Below are positions 52,901-62,931 of a stretch of 64,000 bases of DNA, one piece after another. Every line of letters starts with the position of its first letter. Position 1 is the first letter of the stretch. The stretch is from Bacillota bacterium (GTDB lineage: Bacteria; Bacillota; Clostridia; Acetivibrionales; DSM-1351): assembly GCA_023390335.1 (NCBI GenBank), contig JAEWCZ010000086.1, forward strand, positions 179,147 to 243,146, written 5' to 3'. Both the position numbers and the translations under genes were made by a program. Under the pieces are notes generated by a model. That model saw only the letters and a program-made list of their open reading frames with translations. It was not told the DNA's origin and made no database searches.

Positions 52901-55900
52901 TTATGCTTCCAGCATTTTCTCAAATGCAACGGCAATATCTTTTCTGTTTATAGACAGCGCCGGATTGAATTTCGAGCCTGAATCAAGGGTCATAATATTC
53001 ATATTAAGACACGCATATACTGGTATTGCATATTTTGCTCCAATAGCTGAATCATCCTTAATAATTCTATTATATGATGCCCTCAATCTATCGTAATCTG
53101 CTCCCGTTCTCTGGCAGTAAAGCTTTATTATCAATGCCGCCGTTTCCTGTCTTGTTATGTTTCTGTTTAAGTTGGTTACATTAATTATTTTATCAAGGCC
53201 ATAGTTCTTTGCCTTTATTTTTACATCAGTAGTGCTGTCCACCTGTGAATCGGATACCAGTTCATAGAGTGTTACAGCCTCTTTCACCGACACGCTCAAA
53301 TCAGGGTTGTAAGACTCCCCTGCCCCGGAGAATACCAGAGTCAAATCATATTTTCCTGCAAGCTTTGAGATATAAGGCTTGGCAGGACTATCATCACCTA
53401 TTGTTGAGGTTACATCCTTTCCTGCAAACACTGTATATTTACCGGGATTAGCGGCAAAGAAGGTAACATACCCTGTATCATACTTTAAGTTCTGTGTCAG
53501 CTTCTGCCAGTTCCCTGCATTTCCGTAAAGAACATAAGGATTTGCAACTGTGTTGCCCTTATATGCCATTTTAACGGACATTGGAGAATTATAGCCTGCT
53601 ATATCATATTTCTCGGCAAAGAATCCCGTTGAATAGTTGGCACCGTTTAGTGTATCGTCTATAAAATATGACAATTCACTCTTTATCTCCTCAATGAGCT
53701 GGTTTAAATACTTGTCAATGTTGGCATCGCTTCCCTTTGTGTAAGGGTTGTTTGGATTTTTTATTACGTCTAGCTTTTTCTTTATTATGCCGGTATCTTC
53801 GTTGTACAGCTTGTCTTTTATCATGTTCTTTATGTTTTCACTGGTCTCTCTGCTTGCAACCGCCTGAGCAGTAAGTAAATTCACCCTGGATGCGGCAGTA
53901 GTGTTTGCAGGTGCCTTTGGCTGCACTTCCCCGGTCTGTATGTTGTCAAGTTTTAGATATACATCTTTTGCCCCGGCCGCTGCTTTTGCCTTTTTGAACT
54001 CCTCCATGTTGTTTATATCAAAGGTATCAGGCCTTATAGTGTATTCAATATCCTTTGTCTTAATTATAACGCTTTTGTTATAGGTCTTCATAGCAGATAA
54101 TATGTTTTTGGCCATATATACTTCATCCGTGTTTATATATGCGGGTGTCTGAGATATGTCTATAGTGCAGGAGTAATATCCGGCACCTTCAAGGAGGTTT
54201 ACCACCTTATCATCCTTTACATACACCTTTTCCATAGTACTGCTGCTGCCCTTGTTTACATCCCAGTATAGTCCTTGCTCAAGCTTATCAAGCATGTCAA
54301 GGAATTTGGAGGTAATATTTGTATTATCGTCATTATCGTCATAATCACCCTGATTAAATTCTGTTCTTGTATTTACGGGCCCGATGTATTTGGAGCGTGT
54401 AATAGCCTCCAAATTTGAAGGGTCTTTTTTATAAGCCCTTACTTTTATATAGTATTTGGTGTTTGGCTTTAAAGGTTTGTGTTCCTTTGTTCCGTTTGGT
54501 AAAGTTACCTCCGCGTATTTTATTCTGGCGGTGTAGGTATAGTATTCCGTGCCAAGGTTGTTGAAGGTTTTTTCTATATAATAAGGGTATGTGTGCCTTG
54601 TTATATCAATGTACTGTTCCAAATCAGAATTACTGAGTACTTTATAATCTGTGTCATCTTCGGTTTTTATTGCAATCTCATACCCTGAAAAATCATCAAC
54701 TTCTATACCCTGCCACTTTACTTCTATCTGGTAATAATCGTTTCGTGTTGACTGTGTTATATTGCTCAATACTGCATTGTCAATTGTCCTGACAACCTGT
54801 ATGTTGTACTGTGTATTAGATTTGAGTTTGTAAAGCTTTCCATAGTACACACTGCCGTCTTTTACTATGTTGTACTGTGCCTTTGTAAGCTGGGTATAGT
54901 TTTTATCGCTGGAAGCTTTTATTTTTATGCTATAGCTATCTGCTGTTGTTTGAGGGTTTGTGTCAAACCAGTTAAAGCTCAGTTCACAGTCATTTATGGC
55001 TTGTAGCATGGTAGGACTTTCTATCAACGATGTAGTTACAGGTATGGATATCCATACACTTGACTTTGATTTATTTGCCTCAACTACCTCAGCTCTTAAA
55101 CTGAAATAGTAAACCCTGTTTGGATATAACCATGTATTAATGGTATATCTGCATTTCTTGGTCTTATTATCGTAAACTAGGTTAGGCGGAATTGGTGAAG
55201 CTTTTGGGTCAAGGGTTAGTTTTTGGGAGTTGCCGTCTATATTCCTGTCCTTATCACCAAATGCAGCTATATAGCTGATGTACGTAGAATCCTCCAATAT
55301 AGAGGGATCTGTATCGGGTGTATCCAATGGAACCTTTCTGGCTGTCGAGATAAGGTTGTATGATGCCGCATTTTCCTTGACAGTCCACTCAAATGTTACT
55401 GAATGTCCTGTAACCATTGGATTTCCGTTTTTATCCAAGGCTATTGCAAAATCAGACGGAGCCACCGGTTTCTTTGCATTGTCATCCGGCTTTGTAGGCT
55501 CACCTCTTGGAGTTGTCACTGAAAGCAGACTGGTCTGCGTGGACTCCCTGAGCTTTGGAGTCTCATTTTCAAGATTCAATCTTACCTTTATCATAAAGTA
55601 ATATATCGTATTCGGTGACAAAGAATATCCGAATGAGTTGATATTGTCCGGATCACTGAATTTGTTTATCACCGTATTTATCCATGTTGTATTACCGGAT
55701 ATAACCGGCTTGAACTCAACATCACTGACAGCTTGATTGCTTGATCCTATAAGTTTGAAGGTACTCAGGTCAGACTGTTTGCTCATGTAAAGATCATATA
55801 TTACAGCGTCATCGGTAGTACTATGGTTGCTTGTATATTTACTCCAGTCGATTTTAAGGTCTTCAAATCTTAATGTAATAATTGCATTTGCAGGTGTTGT

Positions 55901-57787
55901 TGCTGTTGCAGGATTTATCTTTGTATTAACCAATTGAAAATTGTTAGGAGTAGGTACGTCCCTACTGGTCAGTGAAAGTGTTGTAAAACTCGTAGTTAAA
56001 GATTTTTCTGACATCTTTGAACTATCGGTTGTATTACCCTTGTCCACCGGCAGTGTAGTGTAAACCTGCAAATAATAAGTTTTGTTGGGTAACAGAAATT
56101 CAGGGTATGCATCCGGGTTATTAATAGGTGAAACTGTCCCGTCTCCCTCAAAACCCTTAAAGATATCCAAACCCTTTATAGTATATTCAAGTTTTGTATT
56201 GTCATTAGCATTTTCTTTTATCAGACCTGACTTGGTGCTAACATACTGTATTAGTCTGTATTTAACTGCATAGCTGCCGTAATCTTTACCGTTTGCTGTA
56301 AGGGGGTACTTTACGGCAGGATCGAGATCCTTTTGACCTGTACTCAACATAAAATGATAGTAAATATCCTCATCCTTTGTATCCTCCCAGTTAGCCGGCT
56401 TATCCCAGACTATTTTAATATCTGAGGTTCTTTCCGTATCGCTGGGTATTATGTCTGCAAGGTTCACTCCTATAACTGAAACACTTTTTGGCACAGGTGT
56501 TTTCGAGGTATCATCCAACATCCTATATGGCATAGGTAAGGACATAATTCTGTCATCTACCGATGCAGACCTTACCACAATCCTGTAGTATACTGTATTT
56601 CTCGGGTTAATTCCCTGAAGATTTGTTATAGTATACTCTCCGGTGATATTTGTAATTTCCTTAATATTTTTCCAATCACTGTCATCGTCGGAATCGACAT
56701 TGCTTGTCTGAACAAAGTAGCTAAGTTCAGGCATTGAAACATCTCCAAGGTTAACTGTGTTTATTCTGATTAATATATTGTCCATGGAATCCTTTGTTAA
56801 TTGGAACCTGACAGGGGTATAAGTATAATTTACTATTCCTGTCAATGGACTTGTAGTAGCTCCCGACAGTGCTTTTGAAACATATTGCCCGTACTGGTCG
56901 CATACGAGTGTGTCCATAGTGACAACGTAAATACAACCCGGACGTATTTCCTGATGGGGTAGTACGTAATTTTTATCGGCAGCTGGAATTCCTGAAGGGA
57001 TTGTTGCACTTCCGTCTTTTATCTGCTGTATTGTTGGAATCAGTGTTTCATCGTCTTTTACACCGAATAGATACAAGGAATATTCCCCTTGTGCATTATC
57101 CCATTTTACGTCGGAAACCCTTGTTGTATCCCCGGATACCATTGCAGTATACCCGCTACCGTCATCTTTCATATTTACTATTACATCTGCGAGGTTTGGT
57201 TTTGTCTTGCTTGTTTCCATATGGAATTTGTAGTTTATCCTGTCGATTGCAGGAGCTATGTTGCTGAGTATGGTACCTTTTGCAGGTACGAATGCACCTG
57301 TTCCATCATAGATAAGCGGAAGTTTCCATGACAGTTTTATTGCAGGATATACTCCTGTTTCCCTGCCTCCTCCGGGATGATCCACATATTGCTGTCTCAT
57401 CTGCTCAGCATATACAGATACACCTGCAAGATAAAACTTTTTCGCTGAAAAAGATGACGTGGGATTTGTTAAGGAAACATTTATTTCGTATATGTAATCC
57501 TTTTTGATATCTGTAAGCAATACAGTACCCATGCCGTCAGTTACATTTATGGTTACTGTCTTGTGCCCCGAGGTTGCGGGTGCCTCATATGTTATTGTTC
57601 CCGTTACATTTAGCTGTCCATTCCAGCTTGCTCTAACCGTTCCCGCATTTTCATTAAATGAACTTTGATCTATGGAAAAGTTAAGAATATCAGGTGCTGC
57701 ATAAACAGGTTGTATCAATCCCGCAAAGTTTGATAATATCAGGCTTAATACAAGTATAGCTGAAACAAATCTTAATTTAGTCTTCAT
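52901..57787 (-). CDS. Giant secreted fibronectin type III protein with C-terminal SLH-like modules, 1628 residues
   Basis: Signal peptide about 1-30 (cut after VYA). A long array of fibronectin III-like domains, with strands such as TVYYRIVVRSASVDD, KTYYLQVYTTLPV, NTIYYFMIKVRLN, RVYYFSLRAEVVE, TQYNIQVVRTIDN and TKYYIKVRAYKKD. A non-FN3 domain at about 1200-1340 (VYVKDDKVVNLLEGAG, YTIRPDTFDINNMEEF) precedes a wall-proximal domain (GYVTFFAANPGKYTVFAG) and degenerate SLH modules to the end. This layout is that of a paralog of the 1318-residue protein encoded 49 bases downstream. First gene of a three-gene operon with a sigma-D-like promoter. GGGGG precedes ATG. Confidence 0.83.
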   Translation of the reverse strand: MKTKLRFVSAILVLSLILSNFAGLIQPVYAAPDILNFSIDQSSFNENAGTVRASWNGQLNVTGTITYEAPATSGHKTVTINVTDGMGTVLLTDIKKDYIYEINVSLTNPTSSFSAKKFYLAGVSVYAEQMRQQYVDHPGGGRETGVYPAIKLSWKLPLIYDGTGAFVPAKGTILSNIAPAIDRINYKFHMETSKTKPNLADVIVNMKDDGSGYTAMVSGDTTRVSDVKWDNAQGEYSLYLFGVKDDETLIPTIQQIKDGSATIPSGIPAADKNYVLPHQEIRPGCIYVVTMDTLVCDQYGQYVSKALSGATTSPLTGIVNYTYTPVRFQLTKDSMDNILIRINTVNLGDVSMPELSYFVQTSNVDSDDDSDWKNIKEITNITGEYTITNLQGINPRNTVYYRIVVRSASVDDRIMSLPMPYRMLDDTSKTPVPKSVSVIGVNLADIIPSDTERTSDIKIVWDKPANWEDTKDEDIYYHFMLSTGQKDLDPAVKYPLTANGKDYGSYAVKYRLIQYVSTKSGLIKENANDNTKLEYTIKGLDIFKGFEGDGTVSPINNPDAYPEFLLPNKTYYLQVYTTLPVDKGNTTDSSKMSEKSLTTSFTTLSLTSRDVPTPNNFQLVNTKINPATATTPANAIITLRFEDLKIDWSKYTSNHSTTDDAVIYDLYMSKQSDLSTFKLIGSSNQAVSDVEFKPVISGNTTWINTVINKFSDPDNINSFGYSLSPNTIYYFMIKVRLNLENETPKLRESTQTSLLSVTTPRGEPTKPDDNAKKPVAPSDFAIALDKNGNPMVTGHSVTFEWTVKENAASYNLISTARKVPLDTPDTDPSILEDSTYISYIAAFGDKDRNIDGNSQKLTLDPKASPIPPNLVYDNKTKKCRYTINTWLYPNRVYYFSLRAEVVEANKSKSSVWISIPVTTSLIESPTMLQAINDCELSFNWFDTNPQTTADSYSIKIKASSDKNYTQLTKAQYNIVKDGSVYYGKLYKLKSNTQYNIQVVRTIDNAVLSNITQSTRNDYYQIEVKWQGIEVDDFSGYEIAIKTEDDTDYKVLSNSDLEQYIDITRHTYPYYIEKTFNNLGTEYYTYTARIKYAEVTLPNGTKEHKPLKPNTKYYIKVRAYKKDPSNLEAITRSKYIGPVNTRTEFNQGDYDDNDDNTNITSKFLDMLDKLEQGLYWDVNKGSSSTMEKVYVKDDKVVNLLEGAGYYSCTIDISQTPAYINTDEVYMAKNILSAMKTYNKSVIIKTKDIEYTIRPDTFDINNMEEFKKAKAAAGAKDVYLKLDNIQTGEVQPKAPANTTAASRVNLLTAQAVASRETSENIKNMIKDKLYNEDTGIIKKKLDVIKNPNNPYTKGSDANIDKYLNQLIEEIKSELSYFIDDTLNGANYSTGFFAEKYDIAGYNSPMSVKMAYKGNTVANPYVLYGNAGNWQKLTQNLKYDTGYVTFFAANPGKYTVFAGKDVTSTIGDDSPAKPYISKLAGKYDLTLVFSGAGESYNPDLSVSVKEAVTLYELVSDSQVDSTTDVKIKAKNYGLDKIINVTNLNRNITRQETAALIIKLYCQRTGADYDRLRASYNRIIKDDSAIGAKYAIPVYACLNMNIMTLDSGSKFNPALSINRKDIAVAFEKMLEA

Positions 57788-57831
57788 TGTAAAATTACCC
57801 CCGCAAGTTAAATACTAGTTTTACATCCTAT

Positions 57832-57859
57832 TTATCGGCATTTTGGCACTATTTACTTA
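57832..57859 (-). promoter_or_regulatory. Sigma-D-like promoter of the giant FN3/SLH operon
   Basis: Minus strand GCCGATAA at 57832-57839, exact flagellar -10. TAAG lies 16 bases upstream (57856-57859), with TAAA only 12 bases away. Located 45 bases before the ATG at 57787. Confidence 0.55.
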
Positions 57860-57888
57860 TGTATAGGACAAAGTTGTAATGAAAACGT

Positions 57889-57928
57889 AAAAAAAGACCA
57901 ACCCAAACGTTTTGTTTGAATTGGTCTT
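57889..57928 (-). terminator. Rho-independent terminator after the 830-residue SLH gene
   Basis: Nested stem AAGACCAA/TTGGTCTT with inner CAAAC/GTTTG, then seven T residues on the minus strand. Confidence 0.85.
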
Positions 57929-57966
57929 AATTTTTTTGAATAATACAGTTATTCCTCTACGGCTCT

Positions 57967-60459
57967 TTAGTGAACCGTAATATCAACGAAGGCCTTGACC
58001 TTGTATCCTTCTGTACTGTCCCCAACTGCCGCTAACATCAGATGCTGGCTTAGGGCAATGGTTATAGCACTTCCTTCTGTATATTCTGTTCCCGAAACTA
58101 TGTCGTCATAGCCGGGATGCGTAAATTCATCGTCCTGTACTGCTATAATCCATTTGGTAGCTCCTGTAAAACCTGCAAATGACAGCTTTGTAAAGCTTAC
58201 AACTCCGTTTTGGGAATCGTATTCTGATAATGTATAGTTTGTAGTTTCCAGAAGTGTTTTCAGCTTATCTGAAGTAAATACGGCTCTTTCATCCTGACCT
58301 GATGTGGGCAGTTTTGGCCCTGTTCCATCAGCATCTGCAACGGCGCTAAATACGTATTCTCCTCCTTGGGGCACAGTCTTATTCCTGAGCTTAACAATTA
58401 TCTTCTGCCCCTTGTTCAAATTAAGATTTGTAAAAGACAGTGTTCTCACGTTAAGTCTCTGAGATGGATTCAAGGTTACCTCTGCACCGTTCCCTATCTT
58501 GACTGTGTCAGATTCAAAAGCTGGGAAGCCTTCCGGCAGCCAGAAAGTAACCGTACCATTTTTAAAATCGTCCTTAAAAGTGTAGGTTATTTCAAAGTCT
58601 TTTACCGTTGCTGCTTCCCCAGTTACAGGATTTATCTCCATGCTTCCCGGAAGTGTTACATTACCCGGTGTTACATTAACATCTATACGTATTATACCAC
58701 TGGCAAAACCCGGGTATTGTCCGGTTATGTATATCTTTGCAGCACCGGCTGCTATAGCTGTTACCACACCTTTATCCGTTACGGTGGCAACATTGTTATT
58801 TAAGGATACAAACCCCACCGTGCTCTTTTCAGGTGAAACCGATAAGCCTAAGTCTTTATATAAATCAATAGATTTCCCCTCTTGAAGGGTTATACTATCA
58901 TTGTCTGCATGTGCAACACCAATATTTACACTCGGCAGAAAAGGATCATTTGGGTCAGAACCGGGTATATATTTATATGAATAAAATGCTGGCGTAACGC
59001 CCATTTTAACATAATTTGCATAGGAATATGCACTATTAATCTTACCATAACCAGTTATTTCAGCATCTGCCATAATGACAAGACTTCCAATATATGAACC
59101 GCTCATCATATAAATATATGAGCCTTGGGAATTTGTATCCAACACCAAAGAATTTATGGTTCCCTTTTTAAAGGAAAATTCAGTGGTACTTTCAATGTTA
59201 GCAGTACTGATTTCAGTTGAGCCGTCTACGGTTATTTTATTTCCCTTAGCATTGTTTAAAATATTCAGGGTCGTAACCTTTCCTCCCAAGAATTCAAGCT
59301 GTTGCTTGGTTACTTCTGCAGATACAGTCTTAACCGTTCCTGACATAAGTGAAAAAATTCCCTGAGTGTCCTTGGTTATGCTTACATTTTCGGCATTACC
59401 GTTCAGCTTAATATTTATATTACTGTTATCTGTAGTTATACTTTTAAAATCACCAATTAACGTGGCATTTTGACCATCAAAGGCTCCATGCATTGCCGTA
59501 ATATCTGAGAATCCGTCTCCGCCCGTCAGGTATCCTTCTTCAATTGTACATCCGGACTTCAAATATGTCTTTTTAATGGCCGTGCTACCTACAACCCTTA
59601 TATATACGTTACCTGCACTTTTTTCAACTATTAGATTTCCGCCTATCTGAGAATTTTTAATAATTATCCCGTTAGGGCCTCCTCCTCGTATTATAAGCCT
59701 TCCAGATAGTTTTACGCTTTCCAGAGTAACAACTCCGTCACCTACACCTTCACCGATAACCAAGTCTCCTGCTATGGAAATACCTCTTAGAGTAACAGCT
59801 CCTACACTAATAAACATATTGCCCGCTGCATTAGTGCTTATAGTCCCTGATTTAAGGGCAAGCTGGCCAATACATTTATCCAGTAATACTAGAGCATCTT
59901 TTAGCTTTAGAACTCCCGTAGGTGCATATCTCCCGGAAGCAACCTCTGTAAGCCCTCCCTTTTCTATTACCGCTGCCAAATCATTCAACTGTTGCTGATC
60001 AAGAGCCTTACCGTCAGTTATTTTGCTGAGTAGTTTTTCATTTTTAAGTTCAAGACCGAAAGCATATGCAACCATCTCTGCGGATTCAACCCTGGTTATG
60101 TAAGAGAAGGGATACAATTTTGTATTTTTCTTGTTTGAAATATATCCGGCAGCAATCGCCTTTGCTACTTCCTGCCCATACCACGAATTCTCGGATACAT
60201 CTGTAAAATTTATATCAGCCTTTTTTGTTGACTTTAATATAGCGTTAAGCATGATAATAAAGTCTATTTTCTCAACAGGCTTATTAAGATCCAAACTAGA
60301 GTAACTCTTGTCAACTACACCGTAGTTTTTCCACTTGCTGAGTAATGAGGCTGTGTAGTTAGAATATGATGTCCCCGTTGCTGCAAATGCAGACAGAGGA
60401 ATAACCAGAAAACATATTACTGCAAGCATTAGTGATATTTTATTTACATATCGTTTCAT
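57967..60459 (-). CDS. N-terminal SLH protein with beta-helix-like and bacterial Ig-like regions, 830 residues
   Basis: Signal peptide 1-26 (cut after AFA). Three SLH modules at about 30-200 (FTDVSENSWYGQEVAKAIAAGYIS, YPFSYITRVESAEMVAYAFG, YAPTGVLKLKDALVLLDK). About 205-500 is a ladder of short repeated strands typical of a parallel beta-helix or polymer-forming fold (ITLRGISIAGDL-type: GVVTLESVKLSGRLIIRG, GIIIKNSQIGGNLIVEK, then VYIRVVGSTAIKKTYL). A Big_2-type Ig domain is at about 520-600 (SITLQEGKSIDLYKDLG, NNVATVTDKGVVTAIAAGAAKIY). The rest is beta-rich. SLH at the N-terminus is the reverse of its neighbours. Follows the 782-residue SLH gene by 19 bases and ends in a terminator. ATG at 60459 after GGGAG. 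Confidence 0.83.
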   Translation of the reverse strand: MKRYVNKISLMLAVICFLVIPLSAFAATGTSYSNYTASLLSKWKNYGVVDKSYSSLDLNKPVEKIDFIIMLNAILKSTKKADINFTDVSENSWYGQEVAKAIAAGYISNKKNTKLYPFSYITRVESAEMVAYAFGLELKNEKLLSKITDGKALDQQQLNDLAAVIEKGGLTEVASGRYAPTGVLKLKDALVLLDKCIGQLALKSGTISTNAAGNMFISVGAVTLRGISIAGDLVIGEGVGDGVVTLESVKLSGRLIIRGGGPNGIIIKNSQIGGNLIVEKSAGNVYIRVVGSTAIKKTYLKSGCTIEEGYLTGGDGFSDITAMHGAFDGQNATLIGDFKSITTDNSNINIKLNGNAENVSITKDTQGIFSLMSGTVKTVSAEVTKQQLEFLGGKVTTLNILNNAKGNKITVDGSTEISTANIESTTEFSFKKGTINSLVLDTNSQGSYIYMMSGSYIGSLVIMADAEITGYGKINSAYSYANYVKMGVTPAFYSYKYIPGSDPNDPFLPSVNIGVAHADNDSITLQEGKSIDLYKDLGLSVSPEKSTVGFVSLNNNVATVTDKGVVTAIAAGAAKIYITGQYPGFASGIIRIDVNVTPGNVTLPGSMEINPVTGEAATVKDFEITYTFKDDFKNGTVTFWLPEGFPAFESDTVKIGNGAEVTLNPSQRLNVRTLSFTNLNLNKGQKIIVKLRNKTVPQGGEYVFSAVADADGTGPKLPTSGQDERAVFTSDKLKTLLETTNYTLSEYDSQNGVVSFTKLSFAGFTGATKWIIAVQDDEFTHPGYDDIVSGTEYTEGSAITIALSQHLMLAAVGDSTEGYKVKAFVDITVH

Positions 60460-60478
60460 TAACTTGCTCCCTCTCTTT

Positions 60479-62827
60479 TTATTGATTATCCTGATTGTAT
60501 ATTAATCCCTTATAGACCATAAGTGCAGCTTCTGCTCTTGTTACATTATTAGCTGGCTGCAAATAGACTTTTCCGTCTATTTTTCTGCCCGAAATAATTC
60601 CCGCTCCGCATACAGCTGATATATTTCTTAAAGATGATTCTAAAATTGACTTAAAATCCGCAAACTGCTTCAAACTACTGCTATCTTTTTGAGGTAGCGG
60701 AGTACCCTTTATTTTTAAAGCCAAAGCCAGCATTACTGCTGCTTGTTCTCTTGTTATTAGCTTATCCGGGTAAATCTTGTTATTTTTGTCCCGACTTATT
60801 ACACCAAAATATTCTGCTGCCATGATTTCCTTATAGTACTTATGCTTTGCAGTAACATCGGCAAACCTTCCTGCTACAGTTTTTCCCAAACCAAGACTTC
60901 TAACAAGTATAGCACAGTATTCACCTCTGGTAATTGCCTGTTTAGGGTTGAATTTGCTGTTGTTGGTATCGAACACATTTCTGCTTGCAAGGTTATTGAT
61001 TGCTTCCATTGCCCAGCTGACTGTACCCAAATCAGTATATGTGTTAGTTTCCAAAGTAACCGTAGCAACCTCATTTGAAGGATTACTCTGTACTAATCCC
61101 TTTACTGCTCTGATTCTGTATTTCATAGTTTGACCTGGTATTGCATCATGATATATGAAATTAGTTACATTTGATCCAACTCTTCCTATTTCTCTGAATA
61201 AATAAAGCTGTTTTGCCTCGATAATAAATCCTTCCTCACTGGATGAATTGTCCTTCCACGTCAGTTTTACATCGCTAGTTGACATAACAGACACCTGCAA
61301 ATTACTCGGCACTTCCGGAGAATCCATGGATAATTGTACCTCATTACTGTAGCTGACAGCAGTTGACCTGTCATAGGCCTTAATCCTATAAAACGTCGGC
61401 TCTGTGCTGCTGATCCATTTATCATTATACTTGGTTGTATTGGGCTCTAGTTGTGAAATCTGATACCACTGTGATAGCAAACCAATTTTTTTCTCTACTA
61501 TAAACCCTGCCTCCATACTGCTGGTATCATCCCAAGTAAGCTCAACCTCCGTTTTGCTTATTATATTAAAGGACAAGTTTGCAGGTGCACTAAGTGGAAC
61601 AGTTAAAGCGCTGGTTTCATTTGAGAAATCAGAATACACTTCATTATCGTTAATTTTCGCCCTGACCTTGTAGGAATAGTTTGTTTGCGAAGAAACATTT
61701 AAATCTGTGTAACTGCTTGCGTTTCTGCCCATTGTATCGTATAAAGTAAAATCTGTTTCAGTAGAAGCCTTTCTCCAAATTTCAAAACCAGTTTCATTTG
61801 TAGTTAAGTCCTGCCAGGACAGGTTAATTTTTTTCCCGTCCACACTAGCAGCTGTAAGCCATGACGGTGGCTTGAGATATGTACTGGATACATTCAGAAC
61901 ATCTGAATACTCGGAGTTTGTAACACCTGTTAATGCCTTAATCCTATAACTGTATATGGAATTTTCTTGTGCCACGTTATCAATGTAACTGGTGGTATTC
62001 TGAGGCACTACTGCAATTTCAACGAAAGCACCTTCGTTTGATGCTCTCCTTTCAAGGATATATGCGGTCTCAAAAGATACATCCTGCCATTTAAGCTGTA
62101 TTTTATAGCCTGACAGAGCAAAGCCTGATAGGTTTGACGGTCTAGGTAGCATGGAAACCGCACTACTTCCATCGTATTCATCAGGATAAGCGTAAGATTT
62201 TATATATTCGGTTGAATATGACCTAACCTTATAATAATATTTTGTGCCAGCTGCAATTGCTTTATCACTGTAGGTATTCTGACCTGCTGGAACTCTACCT
62301 ACTTCTGACCAGGAGGTGGAGCCTTCCATTCTTCTCTCTATTATGGTATTACTTATCTTGCCTTCAGGATAAGTCCATTTTAAATCTATCTGATTTGATG
62401 AAACTGTTGTAGGCGTCAGGGAATCAGGCTTTAGTATTTCATCTGTACGAATTGAGATTTCATCGCTGTACACATATGTTGTATAAGTTGAATCCATAAC
62501 TTTTACTCTATAAGTATAAACATGCCCTGGCTGAACAGCACTGTCCGTAAATGTTGTAAGATTTGCGGCAGTGTAAGAGACGGTTGAAAATATCCCTCCA
62601 TCCACACTGCGCTCAAGATAATAATTTATTTCATTTGTTAAATAGTCGTTCCAATTGAGGGTAACCACGTTTATACTATGTATCAATGCAGTAATATTTG
62701 ATTTGACAGTAGCGGCAGCAGTATAAAACATGGCAAAGCTCTGCATTAATATTGCTATTGCCAGCATTATTGCTAACTTAGAAATGTGTTTAAATCTGTG
62801 ATATTTTTTTCCCCTGTTAGAAATCAA
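60479..62827 (-). CDS. Six-FN3 surface protein with three C-terminal SLH modules, 782 residues
   Basis: Signal/membrane segment within the first 45 residues, then six fibronectin III-like domains of about 90 residues each with the repeated pattern LTW/LKW-(D/Q)-(D/N), FxIERR, YxDxxV, YYYKVRSYS. Three well-formed SLH modules cover about 605-780 (SWAMEAINNLASRNVFD, FNPKQAITRGEYCAILVRSLGLG, RFADVTAKHKYYKEIMAAEYFGVIS, LITREQAAVMLALALKI and VTRAEAALMVYKGLI). The longest frame starts with TTG at 62842, but GGGGG sits eight bases before the TTG at 62827, which I use. Sigma-D-like promoter upstream. Likely a wall-tethered scaffold or adhesin. Confidence 0.85.
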   Translation of the reverse strand: MISNRGKKYHRFKHISKLAIMLAIAILMQSFAMFYTAAATVKSNITALIHSINVVTLNWNDYLTNEINYYLERSVDGGIFSTVSYTAANLTTFTDSAVQPGHVYTYRVKVMDSTYTTYVYSDEISIRTDEILKPDSLTPTTVSSNQIDLKWTYPEGKISNTIIERRMEGSTSWSEVGRVPAGQNTYSDKAIAAGTKYYYKVRSYSTEYIKSYAYPDEYDGSSAVSMLPRPSNLSGFALSGYKIQLKWQDVSFETAYILERRASNEGAFVEIAVVPQNTTSYIDNVAQENSIYSYRIKALTGVTNSEYSDVLNVSSTYLKPPSWLTAASVDGKKINLSWQDLTTNETGFEIWRKASTETDFTLYDTMGRNASSYTDLNVSSQTNYSYKVRAKINDNEVYSDFSNETSALTVPLSAPANLSFNIISKTEVELTWDDTSSMEAGFIVEKKIGLLSQWYQISQLEPNTTKYNDKWISSTEPTFYRIKAYDRSTAVSYSNEVQLSMDSPEVPSNLQVSVMSTSDVKLTWKDNSSSEEGFIIEAKQLYLFREIGRVGSNVTNFIYHDAIPGQTMKYRIRAVKGLVQSNPSNEVATVTLETNTYTDLGTVSWAMEAINNLASRNVFDTNNSKFNPKQAITRGEYCAILVRSLGLGKTVAGRFADVTAKHKYYKEIMAAEYFGVISRDKNNKIYPDKLITREQAAVMLALALKIKGTPLPQKDSSSLKQFADFKSILESSLRNISAVCGAGIISGRKIDGKVYLQPANNVTRAEAALMVYKGLIYNQDNQ

Positions 62828-62861
62828 AGCATATACCCCCAAAAATTTCTTTTATTATACT

Positions 62862-62889
62862 TTATCGGCAATTATGAGGATAGATTTTA
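62862..62889 (-). promoter_or_regulatory. Sigma-D-like promoter of the FN3/SLH pair
   Basis: Minus strand TAAA (62886-62889), 16 bases, GCCGATAA (62862-62869), an exact match to both flagellar boxes, 35 bases before the chosen start. Confidence 0.7.
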
Positions 62890-62931
62890 TAAGGTTGTAC
62901 ATTTTGTAATGTTATTGTCATATTGAGACGT

